DNA of 64,000 bases from Marinobacter zhejiangensis (GTDB taxonomy: Bacteria > Pseudomonadota > Gammaproteobacteria > Pseudomonadales > Oleiphilaceae), in contig NZ_FOUE01000002.1 in assembly GCF_900114775.1 (NCBI RefSeq), positions 397,857-461,856 on the forward strand, read 5' to 3'. The first letter of the stretch is position 1. The number at the start of each line of letters is the position of its first letter. Below, in pieces: positions 11,498 to 21,013 of the stretch. Made by a program: the position numbers and the translations under genes. Below the pieces are notes generated by a model, which worked only from the letters and a program-made list of their open reading frames with translations, had not been told where the DNA came from and did no database searches.

Positions 11498-11845
11498 TTA
11501 GCCGGCGCTGTATATCTCGGCCCACTGATCGGCGTTGAAGCCAACCTGCACGTTGCCGTTGTGCTCCACCACTGGTCGCTTGATGATGGATGGATTTTCC
11601 AGCATGACGTTGTGGGCGGACTGGGCGTCAATGGTATCACGAACCTCATCCGGCAGCTTGCGCCAGGTGGTTCCGCGTTTGTTCAGCAGCGTTTCCCAGC
11701 CAACAGCCTGCTCCCAGGTGTTGAGCAGTTCATCGCCCAGGCCATCTTTCTTGAAGTCATGGAATTCGTAGTTGATACCGGCGTCGTCGAGCCATTTGCG
11801 GGCCTTCTTGACGGTATCGCAGTTCTTGATGCCGTAGAGTTTCAT
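11498..11845 (-). CDS. ArsC/Spx-type thioredoxin-fold reductase
   Basis: This 115-residue protein of the ArsC/Spx/YffB group starts at MKLYGIKNCDTVKKARKWLD and has the family's later motifs TWRKLPDE and NPSIIKRPVVEHNG. A single N-terminal cysteine (C9) is present and the second redox cysteine is missing, as in YffB-type proteins, so true arsenate reductase activity is unlikely. The start is the ATG immediately before KLYGIKNC; longer in-frame extensions read into dapC. It lies between dapC and dapD on the same strand, as its relatives do in pseudomonads, but no role in DAP synthesis is established. Confidence 0.85.
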   Translation of the reverse strand: MKLYGIKNCDTVKKARKWLDDAGINYEFHDFKKDGLGDELLNTWEQAVGWETLLNKRGTTWRKLPDEVRDTIDAQSAHNVMLENPSIIKRPVVEHNGNVQVGFNADQWAEIYSAG

Positions 11846-11894
11846 GGTTTGCGGATTGTCTGTCTGGTCAATGAGTGGTGACGGGCTGTGGCCG

Positions 11895-13091
11895 TCACCG
11901 GTTCTTGAGATAGTTGACGATGCGTTGGGCGGCTTCAACGCACTCTTCCAGTGGCGCAACCAGCGCCATGCGGACCCGGTTTTCGCCAGGGTTGTAGCCA
12001 TCGACAGTGCGAGACAGGTAGCGACCCGGCAGGACGTTTACGTTCTGCCGCTCGGATAGCTCCAGGGCGAAGGTCTCATCGCTGAAAGGCGTTTGCGGCC
12101 AGAGGTAGAAGCCGGCGTCCGGATAATCAACCTCCATGACTTCCCGGAGGATGGGGACCACCGCTTCAAATTTTGCCCGATAGGCGGCACGGTTTTCGCG
12201 AACATGGTCTTCGTCGCGCCAGGCGGCAATGCTGGCCAGCTGGTGCTGGATTGGCATGGCACTGCCGTGGTAAGTCCGGTAACGGAGGTAATCACGAAGA
12301 ATGTCAGCGTCACCTGCTACAAAGCCGGAGCGAAGTCCTGGCAGGTTGCTCCGTTTGGACAGGCTGTGGAAGACCACGCAGCGGGCATAGTCGTTGCGCC
12401 CGATAGCGGCGCAGGTTTGAAGCAGTCCTTCCGGCGGGTTGCTTTCATCCGGATACAGCTCGGAATAGCATTCGTCCGAGGCAACGATGAAGTCGTGGCG
12501 GTCCGCCAGTTCAATCACCCGGGTCAGGGTTTCGCGAGACACCACGGCACCGCTCGGGTTGCCGGGAGAGCACAGGAACAAGATCTGGCAGTCGTCCCAG
12601 ACCGATTCCGGAACCTGGTCGAAATCCGGGATAAAGCCGTTGCTGTCATCACAGGGCAGGTAGTGTGGCGTTGCTCCCGCGAGAATCGCCGCGCCTTCGT
12701 AGATCTGGTAGAACGGATTGGGGCTGACAACCTTCGCCGAAGGGGTTCTCTCAACGACGGATTGCACCAGTGAGAAAATGCCTTCCCTGGTGCCGTTAAC
12801 CGGGACAATGTGTTCGGCCGGAGTCAGCGTGCCCGGCTGCAGGTCAAAACGCCGGGTGGCCCAATCGGCAATGGCTTCCCTGAGTTCATCCAGCCCTTTG
12901 GTGGTGGGGTAGTTGGCCAGCTTGTCCAGATTCCCGGCGATCACCTGTTTGACGAATTCGGGCGCGGGGTGTTTCGGCTCGCCAATGCCCAGTGAGATGG
13001 CTGACAGGTTTGCAGGCACTTCCGCGCCACTTTTGAGTTTTGCCAGCTTTTCAAACGGGTAGGGGTGAAGCAGAGAAAGGTTGGGGTTCAT
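11895..13091 (-). CDS. dapC: Succinyldiaminopimelate transaminase
   Basis: DapC is a PLP-dependent class I/II aminotransferase that converts N-succinyl-2-amino-6-ketopimelate to N-succinyl-L,L-DAP. The 398-residue protein has the family's ISLGIGEPKHPAPEFV, GTREGIFSLVQ, CSPGNPSGAVV, SDECYSELY and the PLP-lysine region FHSLSKRSNLPGLRSGF. The ATG overlaps the glnD stop as ATGA, so translation is coupled. Together with dapD and dapE it supplies three of the four succinylase-branch steps within 4 kb. Confidence 0.96.
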   Translation of the reverse strand: MNPNLSLLHPYPFEKLAKLKSGAEVPANLSAISLGIGEPKHPAPEFVKQVIAGNLDKLANYPTTKGLDELREAIADWATRRFDLQPGTLTPAEHIVPVNGTREGIFSLVQSVVERTPSAKVVSPNPFYQIYEGAAILAGATPHYLPCDDSNGFIPDFDQVPESVWDDCQILFLCSPGNPSGAVVSRETLTRVIELADRHDFIVASDECYSELYPDESNPPEGLLQTCAAIGRNDYARCVVFHSLSKRSNLPGLRSGFVAGDADILRDYLRYRTYHGSAMPIQHQLASIAAWRDEDHVRENRAAYRAKFEAVVPILREVMEVDYPDAGFYLWPQTPFSDETFALELSERQNVNVLPGRYLSRTVDGYNPGENRVRMALVAPLEECVEAAQRIVNYLKNR

Positions 13092-15733
13092 TGGCTATCG
13101 TCCAGCATGTTGCAGAGCTCGTTCTGAAGGCTCTGGCACAAATCCGGGTCGCAGAGCGGTTGCCCGGTTTCATCGGTGACAAAAAACACGTCTTCAACGC
13201 GTTCGCCCAGGGTTGCGATCTTGGCGTTGCTCAGGCGTACCCTGTGCTCAAGGAAGACCTGGCCGATACGGGCCAGCAGTCCAGGGCGGTCAGGTGTGAC
13301 CACTTCAATCACGGTACGCTGATTGACGGTATCGTTTGAGAAGGTCACTTCCGTCGGGAAGGCGAAATGCTTCAGCTTCCGCGGTGTCCGGCGGTGGATG
13401 ATTTCCGGGTAGTCTTCCGGGTCATCCAGTTCTTCGATAAGGCGTTTGCGGACCCGCTCTTTGCGGGCCGGGTCGATGCCCAGCGGCTGGCCCTTTTCAT
13501 CCAGCACCACATAGGAGCTGATGGAGTAGGGGCCGTCGCCGCAACTGATGCGGGCGTCTGCGATGTTCAGGTTCAGCTGTTCCAGCACCGCAGTGGTCGC
13601 GGCAAACAGTGCCATCCGGTCCTTCATGTAGATGGTGATCTGTGAGTAGCCTTCGGTTGGCCCCCCACGGGTGTCGCGAATCAAGACGAGTGGGTCTGGA
13701 TTGTTGCCGTGCTTGATAATCTCGGCGGTTTGCCAGGCAATGTCCACGGTCGAATCCTGCAGGAAATAGTCGCCTTGCAGGTTATTCCAGACGTCGTCAA
13801 TCTGGTCGTCGGAGTAATTCTGGGCGTGCAGCATCTCGCGGGCTTCGGTACGGGTGGCCCGAATCCATTCCTGTCGGTTGACCGGATTTTCGCTGCCACG
13901 CCCGAGAGCCCGTTTGGCTTCGATGTACAGCTGGCGAAGCAGTGAGGCGCGCCAGGTATTCCACAGATTCGGGTTGGTCGCGCTGATGTCGCACACTGTC
14001 ATGACGTAGAGGTAGTCCAGGTGAACGTCACTCGGCAAGGCCCGGGCAAAGCCGTTGATAATGTCCGGGTCGGAAATGTCCTTGCGCTGCGCGGTCATCG
14101 ACATCAGCAGGTGATTCTCCACCAGCCAGGAAATCAGTTGGGTATCCCGGTCGCTGAGATGGTGACGGCGGCAGAAGGCCTCGGCGTCAATCGCGCCAAG
14201 TTCCGAATGGTCGCCGCCACGGCCCTTGGCAACATCATGGTAAAGCCCCGCAATGTAGAGGTTTTCGACCTTGGGTAGACGGTGGATCAGGCGTGAGGCA
14301 AACGGAAATTCTGAGCGTGCTTTCGGGCCGTAGAGACGGACCATGTTGCGGATCACCCGCAAGGTGTGGGCATCCACGGTATAGATGTGAAAGAGATCGT
14401 GCTGCATCTGGCCGATGATCTGACCAAACTCCGGTAGGTAGCGCCCCAGCACGTTGTACTTCTTCATGAAGGCGAGGGTGTGATGCAATTTGTGAGGTGT
14501 TCGCAGCAGCTCCATGAACAGGCTGGTCACCGCCAGGTCTGAGCGAAAGGCGTCATCAATCAGGTGGCGATGGGCTCTCAGTGAGCGGATCGTGGTAGCA
14601 CGGATGCCCTGAATGTCGGGGTTCTGCGCCATCAGCACGAATATTTCCATAATGGCGTAGGGGGCGTAGGCGAAGACCTGATTGTTAACGGCTTCGATGT
14701 AGTGGTTGCGTATCTGGAATCGTTTGTTGAGGGGCTGTATGGATTCTTTGCCGCCGCTATCCAGAATGGCTTCATCGTAGTACTGGAGAATGACGTCGCT
14801 CAGCTCGGCGAGCGCCAGTACGGTACGGTAGTAAGCCTGCATCATCAGTTCAACACCCAGACGCTTGCCCTCGTCATGGTAGCCGAGCATGTGTGCCAGG
14901 GAGCGCTGATGGTCAAACAGCAGGCGGTTTTCATTGCGGTCTGCAATGAGTTGAAGCCCGTAACGCAGGCGCCACAGCAGGGTTTCCCCATCCATCAGTA
15001 TCCGGTATTCCTCCTCCGTCAGGATGCTGAAGCGGGGGAGGTCGGCAATGCTCTGGATGCCAAAGTGGCGCTTGGTGATCCAACCAATGGTCTGGATGTC
15101 CCGCAGCGCACCGGGGGAGCCTTTGACGTTGGGTTCGAGGTTGTATTCTGTGTCGCCGTATTTCTGATGGCGTGCCCGTTGTTCGTCCCGTTTGGCGATG
15201 AAATAGTCCCGGTCGGTGCTGACGTGATCCGAGTACACCGCGCTACTCAGTTCCGCTCTCAGTGCATCGGGTCCCGCAATGGTACGGGTTTCCAGCAAGT
15301 TGGTGAGAATGGTGACATCTTCTTGAGCCGCCAGCTTGCTCTCTTCAATGCTTCGCACGCTGTGGCCGATATCGAGCCTCAGGTCCCAGAGCAGGGTGAT
15401 AAAGGCACTCAGGTCTTCCTGCCAGGACTCCTCGACACCGTGCCGGGACAGGATCAGCAGATCGATATCGGAGTGTGGGTGCAGCTCTCCGCGGCCATAG
15501 CCGCCAACCGCTACCAGGGCAATGTTGTCAGAGCGGGATAGTGGGTAGCGGGACCAGATGAGCTGAAGCACCTCGTCAATGGTGTTGGCCCGGGCATGGA
15601 CCAGCTCCCTGACGCCGGCTCCCTGCCGGAACGCTTCGGCATCCGCATTGTAGCGAAGTTGGAGCAATTCACGGGCGGCTAGCACCGGTGAGGGTTCTTC
15701 GGTAATTCGGCGTTTCAGCTCAGTGGTATCCAC
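13088..15733 (-). CDS. glnD: [Protein-PII] uridylyltransferase / uridylyl-removing enzyme
   Basis: GlnD senses glutamine and adds or removes UMP on PII proteins, controlling glutamine synthetase and Ntr regulation. The 881-residue protein has the nucleotidyltransferase motif GGYGRGELHPHSDIDLLIL near residue 80. The HD-domain segments VDAHTLRVIRN and LYHDVAKGRGGDHS lie near 455-510, and two C-terminal ACT domains follow (for example TVIEVVTPDRPGLLARIGQV). The start is GTG directly after the map stop codon with no spacer, and the end overlaps dapC. Confidence 0.97.
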   Translation of the reverse strand: MDTTELKRRITEEPSPVLAARELLQLRYNADAEAFRQGAGVRELVHARANTIDEVLQLIWSRYPLSRSDNIALVAVGGYGRGELHPHSDIDLLILSRHGVEESWQEDLSAFITLLWDLRLDIGHSVRSIEESKLAAQEDVTILTNLLETRTIAGPDALRAELSSAVYSDHVSTDRDYFIAKRDEQRARHQKYGDTEYNLEPNVKGSPGALRDIQTIGWITKRHFGIQSIADLPRFSILTEEEYRILMDGETLLWRLRYGLQLIADRNENRLLFDHQRSLAHMLGYHDEGKRLGVELMMQAYYRTVLALAELSDVILQYYDEAILDSGGKESIQPLNKRFQIRNHYIEAVNNQVFAYAPYAIMEIFVLMAQNPDIQGIRATTIRSLRAHRHLIDDAFRSDLAVTSLFMELLRTPHKLHHTLAFMKKYNVLGRYLPEFGQIIGQMQHDLFHIYTVDAHTLRVIRNMVRLYGPKARSEFPFASRLIHRLPKVENLYIAGLYHDVAKGRGGDHSELGAIDAEAFCRRHHLSDRDTQLISWLVENHLLMSMTAQRKDISDPDIINGFARALPSDVHLDYLYVMTVCDISATNPNLWNTWRASLLRQLYIEAKRALGRGSENPVNRQEWIRATRTEAREMLHAQNYSDDQIDDVWNNLQGDYFLQDSTVDIAWQTAEIIKHGNNPDPLVLIRDTRGGPTEGYSQITIYMKDRMALFAATTAVLEQLNLNIADARISCGDGPYSISSYVVLDEKGQPLGIDPARKERVRKRLIEELDDPEDYPEIIHRRTPRKLKHFAFPTEVTFSNDTVNQRTVIEVVTPDRPGLLARIGQVFLEHRVRLSNAKIATLGERVEDVFFVTDETGQPLCDPDLCQSLQNELCNMLDDSQ

Positions 15734-16504
15734 CTAGATCGACTCGTCTGACCGCTTGGTGAGAATTTCGCAGCCATCCGCGGTCACCAGCAGGGTGTGT
15801 TCCCACTGGGCAGACAGTTTGTGGTCCTTGGTGACCACGGTCCAGCCGTCCGGTAGCAGTTTAGTGTGGTACTTGCCCTGGTTGATCATCGGTTCGATAG
15901 TGAACGTCATGCCTTCCTTGAGCTCCAGTCCGGTACCGGGTTTGCCGTAATGCATGACCTGGGGTTCTTCATGGAAGACTTTGCCAATGCCATGGCCACA
16001 GTAATCCCGAACCACTGAGTAACGATGCTTTTCGGCGTGCTGCTGGATGACATGGCCGATGTCGCCAAGCCGGGCGCCCGGACGAACCAGGGCGATACCT
16101 TTATAGAGACACTCCTGGGTGATCTGGATCAGCCGCTCGGTACCGGGCTTGGGCTTGCCTACGATGAACATCTTGCTGGTGTCACCGTGGTACTCATCTT
16201 TGATGACCGTGACATCAATGTTGATGATGTCGCCATCCTTGAGAACCTTTTTGTCGGACGGTATGCCGTGGCAAATGACGTGGTTGACCGATGTGCATAC
16301 CGATTTCGGGAAGCCTTTATAGTTCAGGGGTGCCGGGATTGCTTGCTGAACGTTAACAATATGATCGTGGCAGATGCGGTCAAGCTCTTCGGTGGAAACG
16401 CCGGGCTTGACGTGCTCACCGATCATCTCAAGGACTTCTGCCGCGAGGCGGCCAGCGACCCTCATCTTTTCGATTTCTTCCGGAGTCTTGATCGATACCT
16501 GCAT
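15734..16504 (-). CDS. map: Type I methionine aminopeptidase
   Basis: Map removes the initiator methionine from nascent proteins. The 256-residue protein has the family metal ligands in INIDVTVIKDEYHGDTSKMF (two Asp), CGHGIGKVFHEEPQ (His), MTFTIEPMI (Glu) and WEHTLLVT. I chose MQVSIKTPEEIEKMRVAG as the start because it matches the normal N-terminus; a GTG 21 bases further upstream is in frame. It is the promoter-proximal gene of the map-glnD-dapC unit and diverges from rpsB, the arrangement found in pseudomonads and enterics. Confidence 0.97.
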   Translation of the reverse strand: MQVSIKTPEEIEKMRVAGRLAAEVLEMIGEHVKPGVSTEELDRICHDHIVNVQQAIPAPLNYKGFPKSVCTSVNHVICHGIPSDKKVLKDGDIINIDVTVIKDEYHGDTSKMFIVGKPKPGTERLIQITQECLYKGIALVRPGARLGDIGHVIQQHAEKHRYSVVRDYCGHGIGKVFHEEPQVMHYGKPGTGLELKEGMTFTIEPMINQGKYHTKLLPDGWTVVTKDHKLSAQWEHTLLVTADGCEILTKRSDESI

Positions 16505-16620
16505 TTGGGATCCCGTTGGTGTCAATTAAACAGGCATTTTAAGGGGCTGGATGGGTTGGTACAAGGGAAGGTCTGACAGGTGGAGCTATTTGTTGGTCGT
16601 GGGTTTTGGTGAAAAACAAA

Positions 16621-16650
16621 TGGCTATTTTGGCTGTATTTATGGTATAAA
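16621..16650 (+). promoter_or_regulatory. Candidate promoter of the rpsB-tsf operon
   Basis: An extended -10 element TGGTATAAA is preceded at 18 bases by TGGCTA as a weak -35, and is followed by a G+C-rich start region CGCGCCCGCC. That combination is usual for growth-rate and stringently controlled ribosomal promoters. Confidence 0.5.
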
Positions 16651-16789
16651 CGCGCCCGCCGAAAACGAAATCGGCAAATTCGCACATGCGTCGACAGGTT
16701 GTCCCAGGGTGCCAGGCCTCTTAGATTGAGGGTGTGGTTGGGGCAATTGGACGCGTGGAGGACTAACCCGAAGCTACAAGGTAAATATC
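16651..16789 (+). promoter_or_regulatory. rpsB 5' leader, probable S2 autoregulatory region
   Basis: About 140 bases of untranslated leader lie between the candidate start site and the rpsB ATG, with potential pairing (GACAGGTTGTC; GGTGCCAGGCC) and a GGAGG site at 16757-16761 well upstream of the ATG. Gammaproteobacterial rpsB leaders are known to bind S2 and repress rpsB-tsf; that this leader does so is inferred from position and length. Confidence 0.35.
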
Positions 16790-17539
16790 ATGGCTCAGGT
16801 AAATATGCGTGACCTGCTGAAAGCAGGTGCTCACTTTGGTCACCAGACCCGTTACTGGAACCCGAAAATGGGTAAATACATTTTCGGTGCCCGCAACAAG
16901 ATTCATATCATCAACCTGGAGCAGACTGTTCCTGCCATGAACGACGCGCTGAAATTTGTTCAGCAGTTGTCCGAGGGCAAGAACAAGGTTCTGTTCGTAG
17001 GTACCAAGCGCGCTGCCGCCAAGATCATCAAAGAAGAAGCAGAGCGTTCTGGTCAGCCGTACGTTAACCACCGCTGGTTGGGTGGTATGCTGACCAACTA
17101 CAAGACCATCCGTCAGTCCATCCGTCGTTTCCGCGATCTGGAAGGTCAGAGCAAAGACGGTACTTTCGACAAGCTGACCAAGAAAGAAGCTCTCGAGCGT
17201 ACCCGTGAAATGGACAAGCTGGAGCGCAGCATCGGCGGTATCAAGGACATGGGCGGCCTGCCGGACGCACTGTTCGTGATCGACGTTGACCACGAGCGCA
17301 TCGCGATTAAAGAAGCCAACAAGCTGGGTATTCCTGTAATCGGTGTTGTTGATACCAACTCTGATCCTGACGGCGTTGACTTTGTTATTCCAGGCAACGA
17401 CGACGCAATCCGCGCCATCCAGATTTATGTGAAGGCCGTTGCTGACACTTGCCTCGAAGGCGTTCAGGCCACTGGTGGTGCTGACGAATTCGTTGAAGTC
17501 AGCGAAGAAGCTCAAGGCGAAGCGCCTGCCGCTGAATAA
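16790..17539 (+). CDS. rpsB: 30S ribosomal protein S2
   Basis: S2 bridges head and body of the small ribosomal subunit and helps recruit S1. The 249-residue protein begins [20 protein letters not shown] and shows the S2 signatures [20 protein letters not shown] and [19 protein letters not shown], with an acidic C-terminal tail. It is the first gene of the operon with tsf and uses the highly biased codons expected of a ribosomal gene. Confidence 0.99.
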   Translation: MAQVNMRDLLKAGAHFGHQTRYWNPKMGKYIFGARNKIHIINLEQTVPAMNDALKFVQQLSEGKNKVLFVGTKRAAAKIIKEEAERSGQPYVNHRWLGGMLTNYKTIRQSIRRFRDLEGQSKDGTFDKLTKKEALERTREMDKLERSIGGIKDMGGLPDALFVIDVDHERIAIKEANKLGIPVIGVVDTNSDPDGVDFVIPGNDDAIRAIQIYVKAVADTCLEGVQATGGADEFVEVSEEAQGEAPAAE

Positions 17540-17581
17540 GTAGTCAGCGTCATTTGCTGATCATGTTTCAGCGTTTGAATG

Positions 17582-17620
17582 TGGGGGCTGAGGGGCTTAA
17601 CTCTGAGTCCCCCTTTCTTT
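17582..17620 (+). terminator. Intercistronic attenuator between rpsB and tsf
   Basis: A GGGGGCT(GAG)...CTCTGAGTCCCCC hairpin is followed by TTTCTTT. Its imperfect stem suits a partial terminator that lets some polymerases continue into tsf, as seen between these genes in other gammaproteobacteria. Confidence 0.65.
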
Positions 17621-17649
17621 AAACGCTTGGTGTGAAAAAAGATCAGCCA

Positions 17650-17675
17650 GTCAGTAGTGCCTTGGTTCTACTGAC
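17650..17675. other. Perfect 8-bp stem-loop upstream of tsf
   Basis: GTCAGTAG and CTACTGAC pair perfectly around a 10-base loop and are followed by seven A residues. It lies after the rpsB attenuator and 69 bases before the tsf ATG. It could stabilise the processed tsf message or act as a second 3' end. Confidence 0.5.
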
Positions 17676-17744
17676 AAAAAAACTACATGTGTGCCGGCCC
17701 TTGTGGGGCGGAACCCAAGAATTCAGATACTGAGAGGATTGAAC

Positions 17745-18614
17745 ATGGCTGCAATTACCGCTGCAATGGTCAAAGAGCTGCGTGAGCGTACCGGTCTTGG
17801 CATGATGGAGTGCAAAAAAGCACTGGTCGAAGCTGGTGGCGACGTAGATGCCGCAATCGAAGAGCTGCGTAAGTCTTCCGGCCTCAAGGCTGCCAAGAAG
17901 GCTGGTCGTACCGCTGCTGAAGGTGTTTCCCTGGTCAAAGTGTCTGACGACAACACCGTGGGTTACATCCTGGAAGTGAACTCTGAAACTGACTTCGTTG
18001 CTCGTGATGACAACTTCATGGCGTTTGCGAATGACGTTCTGGACGTTGCTTTCGCCAACGGTGAAACCGACGTGGCCAAGCTGATGGAAGGCGATCTGGA
18101 AGCCAAGCGTGAAGCGCTGGTTCAGAAGATCGGTGAAAACATCACTGTTCGTCGTGTTGTGAAGGTTGAAGGCCCGGTTGTGGGTGGCTATGTTCACAGC
18201 AACAACAAGATCGCTTCCATCGTTGCGATCTCCGCTGGCACCCCTGAAGTCGCCCGCGATATTGCCATGCACGCTGCCGCTGTTAACCCGCGTGTAGGCA
18301 AGCCGGAAGAAATGCCTGCTGAAGAAGTGGAAAAAGAGAAAGAAATCATCAAGGCCCAGCCGGATATGGAAGGCAAGCCTGCTGAAATCGTCGAGAAGAT
18401 GATGGGCGGCCGTATCCAGAAGTTCCTGAAAGAGAACAGCCTGGTTGAGCAGCCGTTCGTTAAAAACCCTGAGCAGACTGTTGGTCAGCTGATCAAGGGT
18501 GCTGGCGGTGAGCTGGTTGGCTTTGTTCGTCTGGAAGTGGGCGAAGGCATCGAAAAAGAGGAAGTGGATTTTGCTGCTGAGGTTGCTGCTGCAGCCGGTA
18601 CTGGCAAAGCCTGA
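17745..18614 (+). CDS. tsf: Elongation factor Ts
   Basis: EF-Ts exchanges GDP for GTP on EF-Tu. The 289-residue protein begins [20 protein letters not shown] with the N-terminal UBA-like domain ([19 protein letters not shown]). It carries the core signature [12 protein letters not shown] that contacts EF-Tu, and ends in the C-terminal coiled-coil and module. The ATG is preceded by GAGAGGATTGAAC, a good ribosome-binding site; an in-frame upstream ATG has none. Codon bias is strong. Confidence 0.99.
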   Translation: MAAITAAMVKELRERTGLGMMECKKALVEAGGDVDAAIEELRKSSGLKAAKKAGRTAAEGVSLVKVSDDNTVGYILEVNSETDFVARDDNFMAFANDVLDVAFANGETDVAKLMEGDLEAKREALVQKIGENITVRRVVKVEGPVVGGYVHSNNKIASIVAISAGTPEVARDIAMHAAAVNPRVGKPEEMPAEEVEKEKEIIKAQPDMEGKPAEIVEKMMGGRIQKFLKENSLVEQPFVKNPEQTVGQLIKGAGGELVGFVRLEVGEGIEKEEVDFAAEVAAAAGTGKA

Positions 18615-18696
18615 TTCCGATTCAGCCCCCTGCGCCCTCTGGGTGTTGGGAGGCTACCTGTCTGCCACGTTGGTCGGGGAAACCCGGCCCTCGTGG

Positions 18697-18750
18697 CGGG
18701 CTTGTATCTGAGATACCCCTTTTCGAAGAGGTATGTCAGATGCAAGCCCG
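18697..18750. repeat. Long inverted repeat between tsf and pyrH
   Basis: Two 21-base arms, CGGGCTTGTATCTGAGATACC and GGTATGTCAGATGCAAGCCCG, are complementary except for one G·U-type pair and one mismatch, around a 12-base loop. No T-run follows, so it is not a standard terminator. It could be a message-stabilising hairpin, an RNase III-type processing site or a member of a dispersed palindromic repeat family. Confidence 0.8.
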
Positions 18751-18823
18751 AGAGAGACCGGGCTATTATGAGTCCGTCCTCTTTGGGGCTCCGTCTTTCC
18801 AGCGACCGATATAGGGGATCATC

Positions 18824-19552
18824 ATGCCAGCGTCATCGAAAAATCAGCCGAGATACAAGCGCGTCCTGCTCAAACTCAGTGGTGAAGCACTGATGGGGGA
18901 GCTCGATTTTGGTATTGATCCGAAGGTTCTCGACCGGATGGCACTGGAGATTGGTGCGCTCATCGGGATTGGCGTTCAGGTTGGCTTGGTGATCGGTGGT
19001 GGTAACCTGTTCCGGGGTGCGGCCCTGAGTGCCGCGGGTATGGACCGGGTGACCGGGGATCATATGGGGATGCTGGCGACGGTGATGAATGGCCTGGCCA
19101 TGCGTGATGCTCTTGAACGATCCAATATCCGTACCCGGGTCATGTCGGCGATTCCCATGAGCGGTATTGTGGAGCACTACGACCGTCGTCGTGCGGTACG
19201 GGATCTGAAGGACGGCGACGTCGTGATCTTCTGCGCTGGCACCGGCAACCCTTTCTTTACGACCGACTCTTCTGCCTGCCTGCGTGGCATCGAAATTGAA
19301 GCCGATGCGGTTCTCAAGGCCACCAAGGTTGACGGTGTCTACTCTGCTGACCCGATGCTGGATCCGACAGCCGAGAAGTACGATCATCTCACCTATGATG
19401 AAGTTCTGGATAAAAAACTTGGGGTAATGGATCTAACCGCCATCTGCCTGGCTCGTGACCACGGCATGCCCCTGCGAATTTTCGATATGAATCAACCGGG
19501 CGTACTGACGCGCATTGTCACCGGTGAGCCGGAAGGCACCCTGGTCCATTGA
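18824..19552 (+). CDS. pyrH: UMP kinase
   Basis: PyrH phosphorylates UMP to UDP and is allosterically tuned by GTP and UTP. The 242-residue amino-acid-kinase-fold protein has [13 protein letters not shown] for phosphate binding, [10 protein letters not shown], the family's [16 protein letters not shown], and the nucleotide-site [14 protein letters not shown]. It lies 209 bases after tsf, beyond a long palindrome, and 43 bases before frr, in the universal proteobacterial order. Confidence 0.98.
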   Translation: MPASSKNQPRYKRVLLKLSGEALMGELDFGIDPKVLDRMALEIGALIGIGVQVGLVIGGGNLFRGAALSAAGMDRVTGDHMGMLATVMNGLAMRDALERSNIRTRVMSAIPMSGIVEHYDRRRAVRDLKDGDVVIFCAGTGNPFFTTDSSACLRGIEIEADAVLKATKVDGVYSADPMLDPTAEKYDHLTYDEVLDKKLGVMDLTAICLARDHGMPLRIFDMNQPGVLTRIVTGEPEGTLVH

Positions 19553-19595
19553 TTGGTTGTTGGTTCAGCAACGTTAACGAATTGAGGATGCTGCA

Positions 19596-20153
19596 GTGAT
19601 TAACGAAATCAAATCCGATGCCGAACAACGCATGAAAAAGAGCCTGGAAGCTCTGGCGAATGCGTTCAACAAGATCCGCACCGGCCGCGCTCATCCGGCT
19701 ATCCTGGACAGCGTTATGGTTAACTACTATGGCCAGGAAACCCCGCTGAAGCAGGTTGCCGCGGTTAACGTCGAAGACAGCCGTACCCTGGCTGTGGTGC
19801 CCTGGGAAAAGAACCTGGTTCCGACCATTGAGAAAGCCATCATGATGTCTGATCTTGGCCTGAACCCTTCTACCAGTGGCGATGTCATCCGCGTTCCCAT
19901 GCCGATGCTGACCGAAGATACCCGTCGGGAAATGGTTAAGCAGGCCAAGGCAGACGCAGAACATGGTCGCGTTTCCATTCGTAATGCTCGTCGAGATGCC
20001 AACAATGACATCAAAGAGCTGCTGAAAGAGAAGGAAATCAGCGAAGACGACCAGCGTCGTGGCGAAGATGAGATCCAGAAACTGACGGATCGCTACGTTG
20101 CTGAAGTCGAAAAGATGCTGAAAACCAAGGAAGAGGACCTGATGGAGGTCTAA
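19596..20153 (+). CDS. frr: Ribosome recycling factor
   Basis: RRF splits post-termination ribosomes with EF-G. It is exactly the usual 185 residues, with the helical-bundle motif [15 protein letters not shown] and the conserved [20 protein letters not shown]. The start is GTG with a TTGAGGATG site upstream. It is co-directional with pyrH and uppS. Confidence 0.98.
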   Translation: MINEIKSDAEQRMKKSLEALANAFNKIRTGRAHPAILDSVMVNYYGQETPLKQVAAVNVEDSRTLAVVPWEKNLVPTIEKAIMMSDLGLNPSTSGDVIRVPMPMLTEDTRREMVKQAKADAEHGRVSIRNARRDANNDIKELLKEKEISEDDQRRGEDEIQKLTDRYVAEVEKMLKTKEEDLMEV

Positions 20154-20221
20154 GCCTCCGTCGTTTTGCATTAATCTGAGTGCCGGCAGATCAGGAGTGT
20201 TCCTGCTGGCCAGGGGAAAGC

Positions 20222-21001
20222 ATGTCGGAAAGTGTATCCGCCGGGATTCCAGTCTCGGCCAGTCGTCGCCCCCGTCACGTAGCCATCATCATGGATGGCA
20301 ACAACCGTTGGGCCAAAGTGCGCAGGCTCAAAGGGGTGGCTGGCCACAAGGCCGGTGTCAAAGCGGTTAAGGCTGTCGTAGAAACCTGTGCCAGGGAAGG
20401 TGTGGAAGTTCTGACCTTGTTCGCTTTTTCCAGCGAGAACTGGCGGCGGCCCGAAGACGAAGTCTCCGCCCTGATGCGGTTGTTCTTGTTTGCGCTGGAG
20501 CGCGAAGTGAAGAAGCTCCACCGAAACAACATTTGCCTGCGTATTATTGGCGATCGCTCGGCCTTCAGCCCGGCGCTTCAGGAACATATGGCGCGGGCAG
20601 AGGAACTGACCCGGAACAACACCCGGATGACCTTGGTCATTGCTGCCAATTATGGCGGGCACTGGGACATCACCCAGGCTACCCAAAAGGTGGCGGAACA
20701 GGTGCGCCAGGGGCTACTTGAGCCATCCGACATTTCTGATGACCTGATCCAGCAGCACCTGTCGATCGGGGATCTGCCAATGCCTGATCTGATGATCCGC
20801 ACTGCGGGTGAACAGCGCATCAGCAACTTCCTGCTTTGGCATCTGGCCTACACAGAGTTTTACTTCTCGGATGTTTTCTGGCCCGATTTCCTATCCGAAG
20901 AAATGCATAAGGCGCTTGAAGCTTATGCTCAGCGCCAGCGTCGATTCGGTCAGACCGACGACCAGTTGGCTGCGGCCACGTCTGAAAACAACCAAGAATA
21001 A
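20222..21001 (+). CDS. uppS: (2E,6E)-farnesyl-PP-specific undecaprenyl diphosphate synthase
   Basis: UppS is a cis-prenyltransferase that makes the C55 lipid carrier for peptidoglycan and O-antigen. The 259-residue protein has the catalytic Asp motif IIMDGNNRWAK (with N in place of the E. coli G), the family FAFSSENWRRP, and the C-terminal RTAGEQRISNFLLWHLAYTE. I start at MSESVSAG, where GGGGAAAGC lies just upstream, rather than at an in-frame ATG 42 bases earlier without a site. Confidence 0.96.
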   Translation: MSESVSAGIPVSASRRPRHVAIIMDGNNRWAKVRRLKGVAGHKAGVKAVKAVVETCAREGVEVLTLFAFSSENWRRPEDEVSALMRLFLFALEREVKKLHRNNICLRIIGDRSAFSPALQEHMARAEELTRNNTRMTLVIAANYGGHWDITQATQKVAEQVRQGLLEPSDISDDLIQQHLSIGDLPMPDLMIRTAGEQRISNFLLWHLAYTEFYFSDVFWPDFLSEEMHKALEAYAQRQRRFGQTDDQLAAATSENNQE

Positions 21002-21013
21002 GCGAATATCATC

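Noticed and set aside
14702..15541. Plus-strand frame of 279 codons opposite glnD
   Set aside because: It is antisense to the GlnD nucleotidyltransferase region; no recognisable protein features.
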